Shown here: positions 17,148-26,297 of the stretch, one piece after another
Numbering within the stretch: position 1 is the first letter of the stretch
How the letters are laid out: each line of letters begins with the position of its first letter
NCBI GenBank assembly: GCA_022824365.1
Contig: JAJEAA010000005.1
Span: forward strand, 124,001 to 188,000
Source of the DNA: Anaerolineae bacterium
GTDB lineage: Bacteria; Chloroflexota; Anaerolineae; Aggregatilineales; Phototrophicaceae
Reading direction: 5' to 3'
DNA: 64,000 bases
The notes under the pieces: model-generated
The model's database searches: none
Told to the model about the DNA's origin: nothing
What the model saw: the letters and a program-made list of their open reading frames with translations, nothing else
Program-made: the position numbers and the translations under genes

Positions 17148-19883
17148 ATGACCATAAGAAAACTGATACTGATACTGCTGGCGGCTTCGATGCCCTGGCT
17201 GGCACGGGCGCAAGACGCGGCGACAAGGCCCATCGACGACTTTGAAACGAGCGAAGTCTTCGCCGGGCGCGACGAATACAATAACGCGATTGGGCACGCG
17301 CCCTGGGGTGATGTCGCTGGCAATGTCGCTCTCAGCCTTGCCGAAATGGAACGAGACGGGTCCACCTCATCGGTGCTGGAAATCAATTATGATATCGGCG
17401 CCTGGGGCGGCTTCACGCATGCGCTTACCGATGGCGAGAATTGGATCAGCGAGGACTGGACGGGATACAACACGCTGCGCTTCTGGCTCTATGGCAACAA
17501 TACCGGCGGGATGGCGCAGGTTGAGATATTTGACAATCGCAACCCCAACTTAAACAGCGATAGCGCCGAACGCTGGTTCTATCGTATCGCCGATGATTAC
17601 GTAGGCTGGCGGGAATTCTCCATCGCTTTCCGCAGCTTCCAAAGACGAGCCGACTGGCAGCCCGGGGGCGCGCCGGATGATGGCTTGGGTTTGAACAAGG
17701 TCTCGGGCTATGCCTTCGGCTTCCCGGCCGGCGCCGGTCCCCAGACCGCCTATCTGGACGATGTGGAGTTGGCGACCCTGGGCGTCGACCCGCTGATCCT
17801 GGACAACTTTGAAATGGACGAACTCTTCCTGGCGCAGGACAGCTTCAACAACGATATCGGCTTTGCCCCCTGGGGCGATGCGCCGGGCAACGTCACATTG
17901 AGCCTGTCGGAAGCCAAGCGCGGCGGCCAGCCCTCGACCGCGTTGACGGTCAATTACGACATCAGCGCTTGGGGAGGCTTCACGCACGTCTTCAACGACG
18001 GCGAAAATTGGACGAGCCAGAATTGGCGCGAGTACAACGCCATCGCCTTCTGGTTCCTCGGCTTTAACACGGGCGCCGAGGTCCAGTTGGAGATCTTCGA
18101 CAACCGCAATCCGGAGATGAACAGCGATACCGCCGAGCGCTGGTTCATCCGCTTCATTGACGATTCTTTCGGCTGGAAACAACTTGAGTTTCCCTTCAGC
18201 GATTTCCAGCGGCGCAGCGATTGGCAGCCGGGCGGCGCGCCTGATGACGGCTTGAACCTGAACGCGGTATCGGGCTACGCCTTTGGCTTCCCGGCTGGCA
18301 CGGGGAAAGCCTTCGCCGTCATTGATGACGTGCAGTTGGTCTTCCTAGCTGGCGAGAGCCTGCCGGAAGCGGAGGCGCCCATTGAAGAACAGGCGGAAGC
18401 AGCGCTCGAGCCGACGCAACTTGCGGAAGTCGCGCTCAACGAAGCTTTGCTGGCGCCGATGCCTTTTGCCGACCCGCTGCTGATCGCCGACTTTGAAGAC
18501 GGCGTCAAACTGGTCAAACAGGCGGATGGCGCGGATATCGGTTTTGTGCCCTGGGGCGATTCGACTGGCAATGCTGTCATCGGCATTACGCAGGCGATTC
18601 CTTTCACCGCGCTGGCGCGGCCCGAGGCGACGGCGCACGACCAAGTCTTGCGCGTCGACTACGAGATTGGCGCTTGGGGCGGCTTCACCTATGCCTTCAC
18701 CGATGGCGCGGGCTGGGCGAGCCAGGACTGGACCGGCCATAACGCCTTGCGCTTCTGGCTCTATGGCAACGACACCGGGCAAATCATCCAAATCGAAATC
18801 TTCGACAATCGCGCGCCTGGAAACAATGCCGATAGCGCCGAGCGTTTCTTCTACCGCCTGCTCGACGATTACGCCGGCTGGCAGCAGTTCACCATCCCCT
18901 TCGCGTATTTCCAGCGGCGCAGCGATTGGCAGCCGGGCGGGGCGCCGGACGATGGCTTCAATCTGGACGCGATCAATGGCTTCGCCTTTGGCTTCCCGGC
19001 CAATGTCGGCGCGAGAACCGCCTACCTCGATAACGTGGAAGTGATTGTCGTCGAGGACGCCAGCCAAGTAAGCGTTTTTGCGCCGACGATCGTCACGGAA
19101 GTCGAGATTGACGAGAGCATCGGCTGGGATTCGCGCGAGTGGGAGCTGCTCTGGTCGGATGAATTCGAGGCGGAAGCCGGCGCGCCTATCAACGGCGGCA
19201 ACTGGACCTGCGAAATCGGCGGGCACGGCTGGGGCAACAACGAACTCGAGTATTACACCGACCGCGTCGAAAACGCCGCCCATGATGGCGCCGGCAACCT
19301 GGTCATCACTGCGATCGAAGAGACGCTGGACGGGTCAAACTGCCATTATGGCGAGTGCCTCTACACCTCGGCGCGCTGCATCACGCAGGATAAAGTTGAG
19401 TTCACTTACGGGCGCGTGGAAGCGCGGATCAACATCCCCAACGGGCAGGGCATTTGGCCCGCCTTTTGGATGCTTGGCGCGAACTTCCCCGAAGTAGGTT
19501 GGCCTCAAAGCGGCGAGATCGACATCTTGGAGAATGTGGGCGAGAAGAACGTGGTCTACGGCGCGCTGCACGGTCCGGGCTACAGCGGCGCCGATAACCT
19601 GGGGCATGTTTATCGCGCCGATGTCAACTTCGACGAGGGCTTCCACGTCTACGCCATCGATTGGGACGAGCATGTCATTCGCTGGTACGTCGATGGGGAG
19701 CTGGTCAACCTGATCAGTCTCAACGACCTGCACAGCAAGCAATGGGTCTACGATCACGATTTCTTCCTGCTGATGAACGTTGCGGTCGGCGGGTATTGGC
19801 CCGGCGCGCCCGATGAGACGACAACCTTCCCGCAGGAGATGCTGGTGGATTACGTTCGCGTATATCAACTGAAGGCAGAGTAG
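17148..19883 (+). CDS. Secreted GH16 endo-beta-1,3-glucanase (laminarinase) with three CBM11-like repeats
   Basis: This 911-residue secreted enzyme has a Sec signal peptide (residues 1-22, ...LARA/QD), then three repeats of about 180 residues (about 28-209, 217-400 and 444-636). Each begins near a DxFE motif and includes WGGFTH/Y, FDNR, RSDWQPGGAPDDG or a close variant, and GYAFGFPAG. The repeats resemble CBM11/CIA30-type beta-sandwich modules that bind beta-glucans. A Glu/Ala-rich linker separates repeats 2 and 3. The C-terminal GH16 domain (about 660-911) has the catalytic EIDILENVG (nucleophile and acid/base Glu near 790 and 795) and WPAFWMLG, typical of laminarinases. AGAGGA precedes the ATG at 17148. 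It is the last gene of the LacI-transporter series, before a terminator. Confidence 0.92.
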   Translation: MTIRKLILILLAASMPWLARAQDAATRPIDDFETSEVFAGRDEYNNAIGHAPWGDVAGNVALSLAEMERDGSTSSVLEINYDIGAWGGFTHALTDGENWISEDWTGYNTLRFWLYGNNTGGMAQVEIFDNRNPNLNSDSAERWFYRIADDYVGWREFSIAFRSFQRRADWQPGGAPDDGLGLNKVSGYAFGFPAGAGPQTAYLDDVELATLGVDPLILDNFEMDELFLAQDSFNNDIGFAPWGDAPGNVTLSLSEAKRGGQPSTALTVNYDISAWGGFTHVFNDGENWTSQNWREYNAIAFWFLGFNTGAEVQLEIFDNRNPEMNSDTAERWFIRFIDDSFGWKQLEFPFSDFQRRSDWQPGGAPDDGLNLNAVSGYAFGFPAGTGKAFAVIDDVQLVFLAGESLPEAEAPIEEQAEAALEPTQLAEVALNEALLAPMPFADPLLIADFEDGVKLVKQADGADIGFVPWGDSTGNAVIGITQAIPFTALARPEATAHDQVLRVDYEIGAWGGFTYAFTDGAGWASQDWTGHNALRFWLYGNDTGQIIQIEIFDNRAPGNNADSAERFFYRLLDDYAGWQQFTIPFAYFQRRSDWQPGGAPDDGFNLDAINGFAFGFPANVGARTAYLDNVEVIVVEDASQVSVFAPTIVTEVEIDESIGWDSREWELLWSDEFEAEAGAPINGGNWTCEIGGHGWGNNELEYYTDRVENAAHDGAGNLVITAIEETLDGSNCHYGECLYTSARCITQDKVEFTYGRVEARINIPNGQGIWPAFWMLGANFPEVGWPQSGEIDILENVGEKNVVYGALHGPGYSGADNLGHVYRADVNFDEGFHVYAIDWDEHVIRWYVDGELVNLISLNDLHSKQWVYDHDFFLLMNVAVGGYWPGAPDETTTFPQEMLVDYVRVYQLKAE

Positions 19884-19914
19884 ACATCTTCAGGACAGCA
19901 CCGACAAGCGAATT

Positions 19915-19951
19915 GCCGCCCAGCTGAAGTCAGATGCGGGGCGGTTTTTTT
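19915..19951 (+). terminator. Intrinsic terminator after the GH16 gene
   Basis: The stem CCGCCC/GGGCGG (19916-19921 and 19939-19944) is followed directly by seven T residues. It lies 32 bases past the GH16 stop and closes the beta-glucan operon. Confidence 0.8.
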
Positions 19952-19999
19952 ATCTCGGCGATCAGCTGGCGCTCTTCCGCGCTGGCTTTGATCCCCCGA

Positions 20000-20119
20000 C
20001 CAACAAGCTGCAAACACGTCATTGACGCCGGCCACGAGGCCATGCCCGCGATAACGCAACTGGAAGACAAGCGCTGGGTGCGCTGCTACCTCTATGAAGA
20101 AGGCGTACCGGCCGCTTAG
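20000..20119 (+). pseudogene. Possible remnant of an oligopeptide ABC transporter ATPase C-terminus
   Basis: After the terminator, one plus-strand frame reads CKHVIDAGHEAMPAI, then RWVRCYLYEEG to a stop at 20117-20119. This matches the pattern of the C-terminal Cys-rich region of DppD/DppF/OppF-type ATPases (C...P.l...RWVRCyLY). No ATPase core is present upstream, only the terminator and GH16. It is therefore either a decayed fragment or a chance match. About 340 bases separate GH16 and the next gene; the rest holds the terminator and a dispersed repeat. Confidence 0.35.
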
Positions 20120-20143
20120 CGCCACCTCTGCATAAGCTTCAGC

Positions 20144-20178
20144 TTTTCTCTGTGCCCTCCGTGTTCTCTGTGGTTAAA
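20144..20178 (+). repeat. Dispersed 'CTCTGTG...GTGGTTAA' repeat, copy 2
   Basis: TTTTCTCTGTGCCCTCC followed by GTGTTCTCTGTGGTTAAA lies 40 bases upstream of the dehydratase start. It is nearly identical to the copy at 21444-21477. Confidence 0.7.
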
Positions 20179-20219
20179 ATACGCCTCAACACTGTCTAGC
20201 AAACTACATGGGGGGCAAC

Positions 20220-21353
20220 ATGAAAATCACAGACGTAAAAGTTTATCTGGCGCGGGAATGGCGCACCTTCTGCTTCATCGTCGTCGAAACCGACGAGGGC
20301 ATCAGCGGCATCGGCGAAGCCGGCATCACCGGGCGCGAACTGGCCGTGCAAGGCGCCATCGAGCACTTCCGCCCCTTGCTTATCGGGCAAGATCCCTTCC
20401 GCACTGAACATATCTGGCAGTTGCTCTTCCGCGGCGGTTTCTTCCCGGCGCAGCGCATCCTGACCGCTGCCATCGCCGCCATCGACATCGCCCTCTGGGA
20501 TATCAAAGGCAAGGCGCTCGGCGTCCCCGTCTACGATCTGCTCGGCGGACGCGTCCGCGATCGGGTCCTCACATACAACCACAATGGCGGCGACACGGTC
20601 GAAGAACTGGTTGAATGCTGTCAACGTTCGATGGACGAGGGCTGGAAGGTCTTGCGCTGGGGCTTGGGGCATGAACCCGACGGCATCCTCGAGCCTGACA
20701 TTGAAGTGCGTCGCGCCATCAAAGAATTCGAAGCGTTGCGCCTCGCCCTGGGGGATGAGATCAAGCTCGCCATTGATGTGCATACCCGGCTGAACATGGC
20801 TGACTCGCTCTGGCTCTGTCAGGAAGCCGAGCAATACCGCCCCTATTTCATCGAAGATCCGTTGCGCGTCGAAAACGCGCAGTCTTATCGACACCTGCGC
20901 AGCCGCACCACTGCGCCCCTGGCCGCCGGCGAACAATACAACTCCAAATGGGAATTCCGCCAGGTCGTTGAAGAAGAGCTGATCGACTACGCCCGCATCG
21001 ACCTCTGCATCTGCGGCGGGCTCACCGAAGCCAAGAAGATTGCCGCCATGTGCGAAACCCACTACATTGAACTGGCTGTTCACAATCCCATCGGACCGGT
21101 CGCCACCGCCGCTTTTCTGCATCTTTGCCTGTCCGTGCCTAATTGCGCCGTGCAAGAACTGCCGCGTCGTCCGGGCGAGAGCCTGCCCGACCTGGTGCTG
21201 AATCAGCCGGCATGGGAAGATGGCTACCTGCTGCCGCCGACCGCGCCGGGCTTGGGCATCGAATTTGATCCCGAAGCGCTAAGCAAGTATCCCTTCAGCA
21301 TGGGCGAGCTCAAGCACCTGCGCCGGGCTGACGGCTCGTTCACGAATTGGTAG
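20220..21353 (+). CDS. Enolase-superfamily sugar-acid dehydratase (galactonate/mannonate dehydratase-like)
   Basis: This 377-residue member of the mandelate racemase/muconate lactonising subgroup should dehydrate an aldonic acid to its 2-keto-3-deoxy form using Mg2+. Metal ligands fit IDVHTR (Asp), FIEDP (Glu) and AAGEQY (Glu); the His next to the first ligand (DxH) is the pattern of galactonate and mannonate dehydratases rather than racemases, and a further His lies in VHNPIGP. The second-strand Lys motif is altered (KVLRWGLG). The ATG at 20220 follows a G-rich ribosome site; an in-frame ATG four codons upstream is less likely. With the SMP-30 lactonase downstream it forms two successive steps of an oxidative sugar pathway. 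Confidence 0.85.
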   Translation: MKITDVKVYLAREWRTFCFIVVETDEGISGIGEAGITGRELAVQGAIEHFRPLLIGQDPFRTEHIWQLLFRGGFFPAQRILTAAIAAIDIALWDIKGKALGVPVYDLLGGRVRDRVLTYNHNGGDTVEELVECCQRSMDEGWKVLRWGLGHEPDGILEPDIEVRRAIKEFEALRLALGDEIKLAIDVHTRLNMADSLWLCQEAEQYRPYFIEDPLRVENAQSYRHLRSRTTAPLAAGEQYNSKWEFRQVVEEELIDYARIDLCICGGLTEAKKIAAMCETHYIELAVHNPIGPVATAAFLHLCLSVPNCAVQELPRRPGESLPDLVLNQPAWEDGYLLPPTAPGLGIEFDPEALSKYPFSMGELKHLRRADGSFTNW

Positions 21354-21443
21354 AATGGGCAACTATAGTACAGTTTTCTTATCATCGAGTTCACCGAGTT
21401 CAATCGGCACAGTTCTGGACAAGCGAGCCAAAGCCTTGCCGTC

Positions 21444-21477
21444 TTTCTCTGTGCCCTCTGTGGTCTCTGTGGTTAAT
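21444..21477 (+). repeat. Dispersed 'CTCTGTG...GTGGTTAA' repeat, copy 3
   Basis: TTTCTCTGTGCCCTCTG then TGGTCTCTGTGGTTAA lies just upstream of the SMP-30 start, the same position relative to the next gene as copy 2. Confidence 0.7.
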
Positions 21478-21493
21478 CAAAAGGAAGGCAAAA

Positions 21494-22366
21494 ATGAGCG
21501 ACGTAAAACTGGTATGGGAAATTCCAGCGATTCTCGGCGAAGGTCCCGTCTGGGTCGAGGCGGAAAACGCGGTCTACTGGGTCGATATCTTCAGCAACAA
21601 GGTTCACCGCTACGCCTTGGCCGATGGCGGCAAAACCACCTGGACCTTCGACTTTGAAGTCACCAGCTTGTCCCCGCGGAGTAGCGGCGGCTTCATCGGC
21701 ACCATCAAGGACGGCTACGCCTGGCTCAACTTTGATGTACTCTCAGCCCAGCCTATCATCCTGCCGGAAGCCGACCAGCCGAACAACCGCTTCAACGATG
21801 GCAAGATCGATAACAGCGGGCGCTACTGGGCCGGCACGATGGACATCGGCCAGGTCGACGAAAGCGGCTCCCTCTACCGCCTCGATGCCGACCTGACCGT
21901 CCAGCAATGCGATAGCGATTACATCATCTGCAACGGACCGACCTTCAACCTCGACAACAGCATCATCTACCATACCGACAGCATCAAGCGGAAGATCTAC
22001 GCCCTCGATATGGCGCCGGACGGCGACCTCAGCAACAAGCGCGTCTTCGCCGAGTTCAGGCGGGAGGACGAAGGCGTGCCCGATGGCATGACGGTCGATA
22101 GCGAGGACTGCGTTTGGGTGGCGCATTTCGGGGGCGCGCGCATCACCCGTTATTCGCCGGCCGGCGAGATCCTGCAAGTTGTGCCGCTGCCCGTGCCGAA
22201 TATCACCAGTTGTACTTTCGCCGGCGCCGAGCTGGACACGCTCTACATCACCACCGCCAGCACCGGCATACCCGAAGAAGAGGCCGGCAAGTATCCGCTA
22301 GCGGGCAGCTTCTTCAGCTATCAGCCGGGGGTGAAGGGGATTCCGACGCCGTTATTCGCCGGTTGA
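21494..22366 (+). CDS. SMP-30/gluconolactonase-family lactonase
   Basis: This 290-residue six-bladed beta-propeller of the SMP-30/gluconolaconase/LRE family hydrolyses sugar lactones to aldonic acids. Family metal ligands are recognisable: Glu in LGEGPVW near the N-terminus, Asn in RFNDGKIDNSG, and Asp in PDGMTVDSED. The start at 21494 follows AAGGAAGG; the frame is open 49 codons upstream through the dispersed repeat, but that extension has no protein character. It lies 140 bases after the dehydratase, which would act on its product. Its last 53 bases overlap the convergent membrane glycosyltransferase gene. Confidence 0.88.
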   Translation: MSDVKLVWEIPAILGEGPVWVEAENAVYWVDIFSNKVHRYALADGGKTTWTFDFEVTSLSPRSSGGFIGTIKDGYAWLNFDVLSAQPIILPEADQPNNRFNDGKIDNSGRYWAGTMDIGQVDESGSLYRLDADLTVQQCDSDYIICNGPTFNLDNSIIYHTDSIKRKIYALDMAPDGDLSNKRVFAEFRREDEGVPDGMTVDSEDCVWVAHFGGARITRYSPAGEILQVVPLPVPNITSCTFAGAELDTLYITTASTGIPEEEAGKYPLAGSFFSYQPGVKGIPTPLFAG

Positions 22367-23582
22367 GCAGGCGCATGAGGCCGTAAGCGGCCATGACAGC
22401 CAGCAGGGGTATGACAGTCGCGCGGTCTCGGCCGCTGGAACAGGCTGTGCAGAAGACCAGCGAGCCCAAAAGGAAATACGCGCAGGGCAGCAAAAAGAAG
22501 AAGACATCGCCCCAGCGCCTCTCTCGCAGCAATCGCCACAGCCCATAACTGGCCGCGGACAGCAATCCTATATTCCAGATTATGCCTGGCAGCGATAGTG
22601 GTCCCACCGTGTCAAACAATTGTCGGTATAAGCCCACCATAAAGGTGAGCAGATAATAGAGCGGATAAGCCAAGAATACGTCCACGGCGACGTCAGTCAT
22701 GATGTTTTGCAGTTCCACCGTGCCGGTGTAATGATGATGCCGTTTGGCAGCGCTGATGTTCGTTGGGTCATTCCCAAGCCCAGCTTCAACACGCCGCGTC
22801 AACTCGGTCAGCGCAAGCTCAATGTCTAATCCTTCCGCCTGATGCAAGACTGATGCCGCCCTCTTATATAGCAGATTCCAATTCCCAAGCGTCGTAAAGC
22901 TATTATGCCCAAATGTTGTTACATTGTGTAAACGCCAGGATCCGGCGCCAAGCAATGCGACAAGCGCTATGGCGAGGGCCGCAACCAGACGCTTGTCCCG
23001 GCGAACGCATACAATCCATAGACCAAACAGAAGCCAGACGTATTCAGCGGCTGGTCTCGCCAGCGCGGACATCACGACAAAAGCGCCAAGCAATATGCCC
23101 CATAAGCAGACGCTGCGACTTGCCCTCGCCCGCCTCAGCGCAAGCGCGCTCAGCAAAGCGCTGGCGAAAGTAAGATTCGCCAGTGGTTCCGCCAGCAGCA
23201 CAGCGCAGTACTTAAGGCTCGCTGGATCGAACGCGACCAGAGCGGCAGCGAGCAGCGCGCTCTTATGCGACAGATCCAGTTGCCGCCCTATCACATAGGT
23301 CAGGAAGATGATGGCGGTGGACAGCAAGATATTTGCGGCGAGTATCAGCATTGGCCGCAGATCCAGCGCCGCCATCATTAGAGGGAAAAGCGGGGGCCGC
23401 AACAGAAACGCATCGTTGGTAAAGGAGAGATCGCCGCGCCAAATCGCCTCCGCGCCGATGCGATAAAGTTCGTAATCACCGCCGTGATATACCGCAAGCG
23501 ATGGTTCGTAAACGGCTATCGTGTAGCCGATCCGCAGAGCTAATCCGAGCAGGACTATTGCTATAAGCGCGCGATGACGCAT
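22314..23582 (-). CDS. Polytopic membrane glycosyltransferase (GT39/ArnT-like, PMT-type fold)
   Basis: This integral membrane protein of about 422 residues has roughly ten hydrophobic segments. The N-terminal layout fits GT-C enzymes such as GT39/GT83: a first helix followed by an extracytoplasmic loop with acidic residues (VYHGGDYELY), then RPPLFPLMMAALDL. Such enzymes transfer sugars from a lipid-linked donor outside the membrane. The start at 23582 (MRHRALIAI) has GGAG upstream. Its 3' end overlaps the SMP-30 gene by 53 bases on the opposite strand, and it lies after the surface beta-helix gene on the same strand. The acceptor and donor are unknown. Confidence 0.7.
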   Translation of the reverse strand: MRHRALIAIVLLGLALRIGYTIAVYEPSLAVYHGGDYELYRIGAEAIWRGDLSFTNDAFLLRPPLFPLMMAALDLRPMLILAANILLSTAIIFLTYVIGRQLDLSHKSALLAAALVAFDPASLKYCAVLLAEPLANLTFASALLSALALRRARASRSVCLWGILLGAFVVMSALARPAAEYVWLLFGLWIVCVRRDKRLVAALAIALVALLGAGSWRLHNVTTFGHNSFTTLGNWNLLYKRAASVLHQAEGLDIELALTELTRRVEAGLGNDPTNISAAKRHHHYTGTVELQNIMTDVAVDVFLAYPLYYLLTFMVGLYRQLFDTVGPLSLPGIIWNIGLLSAASYGLWRLLRERRWGDVFFFLLPCAYFLLGSLVFCTACSSGRDRATVIPLLAVMAAYGLMRLLNRRITASESPSPPADS

Positions 23583-23837
23583 GTTTGAGACTCCAGCTAT
23601 GAGATGGCTTGGCGAGTATATCATGTTTGTTTGGAGCAACTGGCTTTGTTGCGATTTAAGCGCGTTCTACAAGCCGACCATGACAGGGACGCCGACGCGG
23701 CTATCGGCCGGTTGGGACCAGCGCATGCGGCGCGCAAGCTAGGATATATACAACAGAACCCCGCCTCTTTCGGAGACAGGGTCCTGATCGCTTCACACGA
23801 CGCTATAGCGAGCGATTCTGTGAGAAACCGCCGACAA

Positions 23838-26297
23838 TTACCCCTTCCGCGGCACCAGGTCCACACATTTCTCGTGCGGAATGAGCAACTGTTGCCCGAC
23901 CGACAATTGGTCGTCGCGCAAGAGACTGTTGAAGCTGGAAATCTCCCGCACTGTCATATCATATTGAATGGCGATACGGAACAGATTCTCGCCTTCGCCG
24001 ACGATATGGACGCATTCGGGGAGCGGCGTTGGCGTCGGCGGGACCGGAGTCGCGGTCGGTTGTGGCGTATCCGCTGGCTCTGGCGCGTCTTCTGGCTCCG
24101 GCGGGTCCGGCGGATCTGGCGGGTCTGGAATTGGAGTCGGCGGCGCCTTGGGATATTCATAAGCGCCGATGTCACAGTTGCCGTATTGCGGGCGGGCAGT
24201 ATCGGGTTGATCGTCAAGCAAACAATACATCGGATCAGCGGCGTCAATTGCCGGGCTTCCCCAGCGCAGCGCGTGATGCGGCGGGTCGCCGGCAAGTTGG
24301 TTAATCATGGGATCGGTCATATCGCCTGTACCCTGCGCCTCGGCGACTATTACTTGCTGCGCCTGCGCCTCAACCTCAACGCTGTCAGACGGCGCTGCTT
24401 GGCTCTCCACCGGTTCAGGCGTACAAGATCCGTCTTGGATGAGGTTGCCGGAGAACTCGATAATGATGTTGGGATTGGGACCGCTGTGACAATCGCCGCC
24501 GCTCGCGCTATTGGTGATCAAGGTATTGCGTATCTTGAAGTTGCCCGTCCAGCCGATTATGGCAATGCCGCCGCCTTGTTCTTCCGCCGAATTGTATGCC
24601 CAAGTCGTGTGGGTGAGAGTCACGAAAGAGCTAAACGAACTCAGGCCGCCGCCTTCTCTGGCGCTGTTATTGCTGAACGTGCTATTCGTGATGTTAAGGG
24701 TGGTCTCGCTGCTTTCGATCGCGCCGCCTTCGTCGGACTGGTTTTCGACAAAGGTGCTTTTGTTGATGTCCACGATTCCGCCCGCGGTTTTCAAAGCGCC
24801 GCCGTCTTCGGTAGCCATGTTTTTCTTGAAGGTGGCGCCCACGATGTCCAGCGTGTGCAAGCCGGTAGAGCTGATGAAGTAGACGCTGCCGCCGTGGCTT
24901 TTTACGGTCATGTTTCCGCTGAACTCAGTGTCAACAATATCAACATCGCTGTCGATGGCGTAGATGCCGCCGCCAATATCATTGGCTTTGCTATCCTTTA
25001 TCGTGCTGTCGCTGACGCTCAATGAACCGCTGTTGACATAGATGCCGCCGCCCACGGTCGAAGCCAGGCCTTTGGTAATGGTCAAATCATTAATGCTTAG
25101 CTCACCGTCAACCACCATGAAAACGCGGTATTTGGCATCGCCGGAGATGCTGTGGTTGTTGCCCTCGATTTGAACTCGGCTCGTTATGGACGGCAATGGT
25201 CCCGTCAGGGTGACATTCTTCTTCAGCAGGATGATGTCGTCGCCAGTCTCGGGCGGGGTAGCCGTGTCATCCGGGTCGGCTCCAGCCTCGCAATCGTCGT
25301 TGCCATCGCTATCGCCGCTCTCTTCGACCTGGGCGTTGCCATTGGCGGAGCGAATCGCGTTCGCCAGGCTGCAATTGTCATCCACGATGATGACGCAAGC
25401 CAGCGGGACATTCGTCGTAACTGTCGGAAGAATCGTCGTGCCGGACAGCGAATCCACCTGCACACTGGTGATCTGGCCGCAATGCTCAGCGCTGATGTTC
25501 CAAGATGCTTCAGTCGCGTTCGGTTCAGCAGTGTTTTGAGCGCTATCAGTATCGTATTGGGGGGTCCAGCGCGCCGCCGTAACGGTTTGATCGCCGCCGC
25601 TCAGAGCGCAGCGCAGGACATGCTGGTTGTTTTCGATCGCGTTTTCACAGCTAACGGTTAAGTCGTCCGTTGGTTCCGGCGAGCACTCAAGCGTGATCGT
25701 AGTTTCAACCGTCGAAAGAACCAGCTCGCCGGCTTGCGCTTCCACCTGGACAGTTGTGCTCTGGCCGCAATATTCATCGGCGATAACCCATGTCGCCGCC
25801 GGTCGGGATGTTGTTTGAGCGTATTGAGCCTCGAAACTGGGGGTCCATAGAGCCGATGTGACTGTTAGATCGCCGGCGTTCACCGCGCATTGCAAGATAT
25901 CGTGGTTGTCGCCGGTCTGGATCTCACAGCTTACCGTTATGAAGTCGATTTGGACAGAATCTGACGCATCGCTCCGATCATCGCCGCGAATGGTCTTGAC
26001 ACCATAGGTGTAGCGTTCACCGGGCGTGGTGGCGCTGGTATCAGTGTAGCTGGCATCGCTGCTGCCGGTGTTATCCACCAGGGTCGTTAGCTCGGTTTCG
26101 CCTTGCAAGGGAAGCTGGCGCAAGATTTCATAACCGTCCACCTGTCCAGCCGGCGCCGTCCAACTTAAGATGACGCCCTCGGCGCTGACGCTGGCCGATA
26201 AATCAGTCGGGGCTGATAGCGGGGGCGGATCCTGCGCTATGACAAGACTCAGTGGCACAGCCAAAAAACAGACGATTAGACACAGATAACGTAACAT
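23838..26297 (-). CDS. Secreted FN3 / parallel beta-helix (CSLREA-type) / LysM surface protein
   Basis: This 819-residue exported protein has a signal peptide (1-22), a fibronectin type III domain (about 27-120), and two homologous 90-residue repeats, each with SC...C and WTP and a YCGQ or HCGQ motif (about 125-300). A domain opening CSLANAIRSAN follows, then a parallel beta-helix (about 380-640) with recurrent GGGIY/GGA turns, closing with DIGAYEYP. A Pro-rich linker (PPDPPEP, PTATPVPPTPTP) leads to a C-terminal LysM domain (about 765-812). LysM should tether it to cell-wall glycan. CSLREA-type helices and the PTATP linker are common in Chloroflexota. The start at 26297 follows AGGAG. Role probably adhesive or glycan-binding; no catalytic residues recognised. 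Confidence 0.8.
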   Translation of the reverse strand: MLRYLCLIVCFLAVPLSLVIAQDPPPLSAPTDLSASVSAEGVILSWTAPAGQVDGYEILRQLPLQGETELTTLVDNTGSSDASYTDTSATTPGERYTYGVKTIRGDDRSDASDSVQIDFITVSCEIQTGDNHDILQCAVNAGDLTVTSALWTPSFEAQYAQTTSRPAATWVIADEYCGQSTTVQVEAQAGELVLSTVETTITLECSPEPTDDLTVSCENAIENNQHVLRCALSGGDQTVTAARWTPQYDTDSAQNTAEPNATEASWNISAEHCGQITSVQVDSLSGTTILPTVTTNVPLACVIIVDDNCSLANAIRSANGNAQVEESGDSDGNDDCEAGADPDDTATPPETGDDIILLKKNVTLTGPLPSITSRVQIEGNNHSISGDAKYRVFMVVDGELSINDLTITKGLASTVGGGIYVNSGSLSVSDSTIKDSKANDIGGGIYAIDSDVDIVDTEFSGNMTVKSHGGSVYFISSTGLHTLDIVGATFKKNMATEDGGALKTAGGIVDINKSTFVENQSDEGGAIESSETTLNITNSTFSNNSAREGGGLSSFSSFVTLTHTTWAYNSAEEQGGGIAIIGWTGNFKIRNTLITNSASGGDCHSGPNPNIIIEFSGNLIQDGSCTPEPVESQAAPSDSVEVEAQAQQVIVAEAQGTGDMTDPMINQLAGDPPHHALRWGSPAIDAADPMYCLLDDQPDTARPQYGNCDIGAYEYPKAPPTPIPDPPDPPDPPEPEDAPEPADTPQPTATPVPPTPTPLPECVHIVGEGENLFRIAIQYDMTVREISSFNSLLRDDQLSVGQQLLIPHEKCVDLVPRKG

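Noticed and set aside
20000-20119. A functional small gene in the 61-codon plus-strand frame beginning at 19934
   Set aside because: Its start lies inside the GH16 terminator stem, so it could not be expressed as a normal gene; I list only the possible ATPase-tail remnant.
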